Program-made: the position numbers and the translations under genes | Assembly: GCA_001692895.1 (NCBI GenBank) | Contig: KV748272.1 | Location: 1 to 64,000, forward strand | Reading direction: 5' to 3' | Length of the DNA: 64,000 bases | Origin: Cenococcum geophilum 1.58 | Taxonomy: Eukaryota; Ascomycota; Dothideomycetes; Gloniales; Gloniaceae | In this document: one piece after another, positions 58,341 through 64,000 of the stretch | How positions within the stretch are numbered: the stretch's first letter is position 1 | Layout: every line of letters starts with the position of its first letter | Notes under the pieces: model-generated | The model's database searches: none | Seen by the model: the letters and a program-made list of their open reading frames with translations, nothing else | What the model was told of the DNA's origin: nothing

Positions 58341-60189
58341 TAGCGTAAGCTATTAGCTATAGGAGCTATACTTAGCGGAGTATAAAGGAACTAATAAACT
58401 AGTTTATAGATCGGATATTAAGGATAATAAATTTAATATAGGCGAAATATTTTGTGATAATAAGGTAATATAAGCGGTTTACTAGGAACATATAGCTATT
58501 AAAGATGTTATACTAAAAGTAGAGGATAATTCCACTATAGAATAGGGAATATTAGTAGGGATTAAGACCCCACTAGATATAATATCTATTGCTTTATAAG
58601 ATGTAAGAGAAGTAGGACAGCAAGTTACTTTAGCACTCAATAAAGGCAAAAAGCTAAAGGCTTAAGATTTTTAAGATAAGATAAGAGACAACTAAGATTC
58701 TTAAGATAAGATGAGGTAAGCTTAAGGACCTATAATAGACGATAACTAATAGAGTAGAGTAACGGCTTAGTTTAAAGATATATAAATAAGCTTAGGACGA
58801 AGTTTCCTATAGGTATAAGACTCTTAAGATAAGATAAGTAAGATTTAAGATTCTTAAGATAAGATAAGAATACTAAGTAAGCCTAGTTAGACTAAGGCTA
58901 GGGCTAAGCTTAAGTTAAAAGTAAGCTTAGGATTAAAGAATCTAAGGGGCTAGGAATTTAGAGAATGAATTAAAACACCCACAGATAAGAAGTAAGGAGC
59001 TTTTTTATAGATTAGAGAATCTGTAATACAAATAATAGTTAGACTAGGAGACAGAAATATAAAACTAGAAAACTTACTAGTAGAATATAGTGTTTAGACT
59101 AAAGATTAAAAAGTTAATATTAGGATTAAGAAGTAAGAGAACTTTAAGGATTAGAGCGTAAGACGCAAACCAAAGGAAACTATAGAAGAGTTTAGATAAA
59201 GAATTATCGCATAATAAGAATAGAAACTAGATAAGAGATCTAGTATAGTAGGATGTATAAGGGATAGAGCGCTAGTATATAGAATTACTAATAGGCCTAG
59301 GGCAGGCATACTAAGAGCTAAGTAGCTTACTGAACTAGAAAACGAGGAGGATTTAGGGATCCCTACTAGGTTTAAGGAACGATATATAAAGGGCTATTAC
59401 AATACAGTAATAAGAAGATACTTCCTTATGGATAAACTGTATATACTCTAGCAGCTATACCAAAAGTGGTATAGGTAGAGGCACAATAATAAGTGGGAAG
59501 ATTTCTATATATGGTTAGACGAGAAAGTTATCTAAAACCACCTAATTACGGAAAAGGCTATAAATCACATTAAAGGAGCCTTAATTATAATGTTAAAGGA
59601 TCTAGAGGAACGATTAAAGGACTAAAAAGCAAGAAACGTATTTTAGTACCTACGAATAAAGTTATAACGTTTAGATTAGTACGATAAAGGTTTAAACTTA
59701 AGGATAAAAATAAACTAAGAGTTAACCCAAAGCACCTAGCATACTATACGCTATTATGGATTATATACGTGGATAATATATATAAGATATATAAGAATCT
59801 AAAGGAAAAGAATTAGAAATACCTTATAAGGATATATTAGATAATAAATAAGCAATAATATAGGAATGCTAAGTATATGCATAGCTAGTATCTAGCGGAA
59901 GTTTAGGAGTTAGGCAATTTAATACTTTAACTAGGAAGATTCCTTATAGAAGAATGCTTAGATAGATAATAGTGGTGGGAATACCTAGAGAATACGTGTC
60001 TATAGTATATTAAGGACAAAAAGCGAACTAGGTATTGGCTAAAGAGTAAGCTAAGTGTATAAGGATTAAGCAGCTAATAGTTAGGAAAAGTAGAGGCCTA
60101 CGGAACTAAAGGGAGCCAGTAGTAGAGCCTTAGACCCTTAAAGGAATTTAAGAATAACACCTAAATTTATAAGTTAAATGGCAAGATTA

Positions 60190-63100
60190 GCAGTTTAAGG
60201 CGCTAATAGATAGTAGAGTAACGTAAAACCATATCTTATTAGCAGTAGTTAAGAGAATAGGATTACCTCACAGACAGAAGGAGCAATTTTACCTATTAGT
60301 AACAATTTTAGGAGATCTAATAACCTACAGAGGAGGGATTATTAATCTTAAAACAGGACCTATTTAGATAACTATTAAAGGGAGATAGATTAAGATGTCT
60401 TTTAATATATTACCATTAGGGAATAATAAGGTAGTATTAGGCATGCCTTAGTTACAGGAATATAATCTAAAGATTAATTAGATTACAGGTCAGGTTAATA
60501 TTAGAGATACTTAACGCCGCAAAATGTAATAATAAGCTAAGTTAGTATAGTACTAAGTAGAAACAACCTATAAAGAAATAGAAAAAGGACTAAGTTATAT
60601 ACTAAAGAGATACTATAAGTATAGTAAGAAACTATAGTCACTAGAAAGTAAAAAGCTGTTAGAGTATATAGTATAGGACTATAAGATAGAATTAGAACTA
60701 GAAATAAGTCTAAGGTTCTTTCTAATCTATAAGCTTACTAAAGAAGAAGGTAGAGTATTAAAAGAGTTTATCTAGGAAAACTTATAAAAGGGATATATTA
60801 GACTATTACAGTCATTAGCGGGATATCCAGTACTATTTATACTAAAGAAAAATGGCAAGCTAAGGCTATGTATTAACTACAGACAGCTAAATAGTATTAT
60901 TAAAAAGGATAGGTATCCTTTACCCTTAATTAGCAAAATCTAAGACAGGATAGGTAACGCGTAAATCTTTACGAAGATAGATTTAAGATAGGCGTACCAT
61001 TAGATCTAGATTAAGGAAGGCAATAAATAGAAGGCAGCCTTTAGGTTAAAGAAAGGACTATATAAACTATTAGTTATGCAATTTAGGCTTATAAACACAC
61101 TAGCAATGTTTTAGAAGCGTATTAATAATATATTAGGAGAACACTTAGATGAATTTATTATAGTATACCTTAATAACATTATTATCTACTTAATAACTAA
61201 GGAAGAATATAGAGAATATGTTAAATAGGTCTTAAAGAGACTATAAAAAGAACAGATACTAGTAGTAATTAAGAAATGCGAGTTCTTTACTAGGAAGACC
61301 GATTTTGTTAGATTTATTATTAAACTAGGCCAACTTAGTATAGATCTAAAGAAGATTAAGGCTATAGTAAATTAGTAAGAACTAGAGAATATTATACAGT
61401 TAAGATTGTTTCTAGGGTTTTGCAATTACTGTAGAAGGTTTATAGCGCAGTGGTTAAAAGATATTAAGCCACTTATATAATTAATAAAGAAAGAAAAACT
61501 ATAGGTGTAGGGAAAGGAGTAGTAAGAATTATTTAAGAGAATTAAGGAGATATTTACCTAGGAGCTAGTTCTTAAAATCTATTAACTAGGACTAGAGACG
61601 GTTGTAAAAATAGATATATTAGACTATATACTAGGGGCGTGCTTTATATAGAAATATTAAGATAGATAGCACCTAGTGGCATACTATAGTTAGAAGATAA
61701 TACTACTAGAGTTAAACTATAACATCTATAACAAGAAGTTATTAGGTATAGTTATAGCATTAAAGAAATAGAGAGCATTCTTATAAGGTATAGAGAAACT
61801 ATTTATAGTTAAGATAGATTATAAGAACCTAATAGGATTCCTAATAATAAAGGAACTTAACTAAAAATAGGTTAAATGGGTAGAGATGCTTACAGAATAC
61901 CATTTTAAGATTTAGTATACTAAAGGTACAGACAATATATAAGTAGATACTCTAAGTCGAAAAGCTAAATTATAAAATAAAGAAAAGCTATTAGGGGCTT
62001 TACTGCGAAAAGACATAGACGGACTAATTAGGTATAATTATCCAAAGATTATAATAACTTAGAAGGAACTAAAGAAAGTTTATAAGTTACTAGAGAGCTT
62101 TTAGGTATAAAGAATTCTAGAAGTATAGCTAGAAGATCTATAGGTGAATATATACAAAAATCGAGAAGTAAAGTATATCCTAAGAAGTATAGCAGAGCAA
62201 TTTGTAGAGGAATTCTATAAGGGATTAACTTAAGGACATAATAGAGCCATAGGCTTAGTGTTAAGACTCTAAGAGGAGTATATTATTAATAGAATCTAGA
62301 GAATAGCTAGGAAGGTTATAAAAGAATATTTAGATTGCTAAAGGAATAAACTAATAAGGTATAAGCTATATAGAGGGCTATAACTTATTAAAACACTAGA
62401 GAGACTATAGGAGGTTATATTATAGGACTTTATTATTAAGTTACTAAGGTTAAAAGACTCTATTACCGGACAGGATTATAATGCGATTTTAGTAATAGTA
62501 GATAAGCTTATAAAGTAGGGATACTTTATAGCATATATGGAAGAAATCTTAGTAGAAGATATTACTAGAATCTATATTAAAGAAGTATTTATAAGATATA
62601 GAGCACTAAGTAAAATTATATTAGATAGAGATCTAAGATTTATAGCAGCATTTTAGGAGGTATTCTTAGCAGAATAAGGAGTTAGAGCAGCAACTTTTAC
62701 TATATATTACCTATAGACAGACAGCTAAACGGAAAGATTAAATTAGATACTAAAGCAGTATCTAAGGCACTATATTAATCACGCACAGAATAATTAGGTA
62801 TTGCTATTACTAGTTATATAGTTTATATATAATGCAACACCTTAAGAAGGAATAGGCATATTACTATTTAAGGCAAATTATGGATATAAGCTAAGAATAT
62901 TATTATTATTACGGCAAGCGAAGAAAACAAGTAGTATAGCTAAAAAAAGAATAAAGATATTAATAAATCTTTATATAGACCTTATAGAATTAGTAAAGAA
63001 AGTATAAGAGAGAATAAAAAGGTACTATAATATTAAGAGATCTAAGGGACTAGATCTTAAGGAGGGAGATAAAGTATGGCTACTATATAAAAATTTTAAA

Positions 63101-63510
63101 AGTTAATAACTAAGTAAGAAGTTAGACTACGTTAGACTAGGACCTTTTAAAATTATATAGAGAATTTTACTAGTTACGTTTAAGTTAAACCTACTAGCTA
63201 AAATAAAGATCTACCCTATATAGTATATTGTAATGCTAGAGCTAGTATACGGAAATATTAAGCTACTAGTTTATAAAGCAGACACGTATAAAGGATAAGA
63301 AGAAGATAAATAGTAAGTTTCGAAGATCGTTAGCTATAAGGATATTAATAACAAAATATAATATAAGGTTAAGTAGATAGGCTATAATAAGACTACCTAG
63401 GAGCTACTAGAGAATTTAAAGAATGCTATAAGAAAGGTATAGGAGTATTAGAAGAAATTAGGTTAGGTAGTATTAATAAAGAAGGATTACTAAAAAATAA
63501 GTTACCTAAG
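60190..63510 (+). pseudogene. Pol remnant of the gypsy element with chromodomain
   Basis: Through stops the text gives a protease (ALIDSRVTQN, where DSG is expected), RT ([33 protein letters not shown]), and an active-site box YLNN where YLDD or YVDD is expected. RNase H follows (QYTKGTDNIQVDTLSRK), then integrase (FRYRALSKIILDRDLRF, TDSQTERLNQILKQYLR) and a chromodomain (YKVKQIGYNKTTQELLEN). Both Asp-to-Asn changes in YLNN are GAC/GAT to AAC/AAT transitions. Confidence 0.82.
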
Positions 63511-64000
63511 GGGGACCTAAGAAGAGTAGTTACTAAACTACTTAGATCTATTTCCTTTACTATTAGAAGAGAATCCGTTCTTTTATTACTAAGTTCCTAT
63601 AGACCCTATTTTATAAGTTTCTACTCCTTAAAATGGACCTTCTTGCGTACCTTCTTAAGACGGATTAACTAAGTAGACGCCGCAAGACGAGACTTAAGGG
63701 CCTATTGCTGAGCCTTAGCAGCCTCTTATTTAGCATTACGGAAATGGCGTAACTCCGCTAAAGTAATAGATAGCTTATTATCTAGCTACGCAGCAGTAGA
63801 TTAAATATAAAACCCTAAGATAAATTAATTAGGGAACTAGACGACTATTAAAAGTAATAGGTTATGTATATTTAGCATTAGAGATAGAGCGAACGTCACA
63901 AGACGAATAAATATTTGCTTTAGTGCACTTTAAGTAAGAGGACGGTTATTACGAAGATGGGTTTACCAACGTAATATAGACTAGCCCCTCTTTTAAATAA

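Larger units (their letters stand above)
56769..64000 (+). mobile_element. Ty3/gypsy chromovirus, RIP-degraded, continues past window
   Basis: Reading through stops on +, the order is Gag from ATG 57133, protease near 60200-60530, reverse transcriptase at about 60700-61270, RNase H at about 61500-61960, integrase at about 62050-62950 and a chromodomain at about 63270-63440. RT before integrase is the gypsy order, and the terminal chromodomain marks a chromovirus. The 5' LTR is probably within 56769-57090, starting TGTGACGAGG and ending ATTACA, with a TATA-like ATATATATAAGG at about 56909; the matching 3' LTR is not in the window, so this boundary is tentative. Stops replace Gln and Trp codons throughout and catalytic residues are mutated. 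From about 63630 the minus strand has a stretch of charged residues that may belong to another element. Confidence 0.85.

Overview
The window is a piece of a filamentous ascomycete (Pezizomycotina) genome. Single-copy genes have short GT-AG introns (about 45-190 bases) with recognisable branch sites. The housekeeping and signalling genes are typical of moulds (RAD51, NUP120, an SSK2-type MAPKKK, a Mep/Amt ammonium transporter, RTA1, a Zn2Cys6 factor). Several retrotransposons are riddled with stops of the kind produced by CpA-to-TpA change, the mark of repeat-induced point mutation (RIP). I cannot name the species. Three N bases (50343, 51343, 56310) show that this is a draft consensus.

Layout. 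0.2-7.6 kb: conserved block with RAD51, NUP120 and a UBE2S-like ubiquitin-conjugating enzyme, all on +. 7.6-21 kb: accessory block with a Clr5-TPR gene whose tandem repeat array decays by frameshifts, three related MITE-like elements around it, and a complete Ty1/copia element (13646-19882) with 244-bp LTRs and target-site duplication CTAGT. 21-37 kb: conserved block with a CUS2/TAT-SF1-like splicing factor (-), an ammonium transporter (-), a long gene-poor stretch with a hairpin MITE, an SSK2-type MAPKKK (+), a class 1A dihydroorotate dehydrogenase-like gene (-) and, divergent from it, a three-exon GIY-YIG-like gene with a C-terminal membrane anchor (+). 37-47 kb: second accessory block with a broken HET gene ending inside an LTR remnant, a 513-bp TIR element holding a fragment of a pogo-like transposase, a PNP-NACHT-ankyrin NLR-like gene with one in-frame TAG, and a solo LTR (46185-46780, duplication ACTAC) that itself carries a 412-bp TIR element and a 20-bp tandem repeat. 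47-51 kb: a Zn2Cys6 regulator (-) and a divergent RTA1-family membrane protein (+). 51-64 kb: transposon graveyard with a complete minus-strand Ty1/copia element (51194-56416, duplication GGTAT) and a Ty3/gypsy chromovirus running off the window.

How the parts fit together. The conserved genes are independent functions (recombination, nuclear pore, ubiquitin, splicing, nitrogen uptake, osmostress signalling, pyrimidine-type flavoenzyme). The accessory blocks combine families linked to fungal non-self recognition (HET, NLR, Clr5-TPR) with nested mobile elements, and most of their members show damage: frameshifts, a nonsense codon, or truncation by an LTR. No wholly new system stands out. The most interesting items are the single in-frame stop in the NLR-like gene, the nested solo LTR, the tail-anchored GIY-YIG-like gene, the regulator/RTA1 divergent pair, and the TPR array with mutually cancelling indels.
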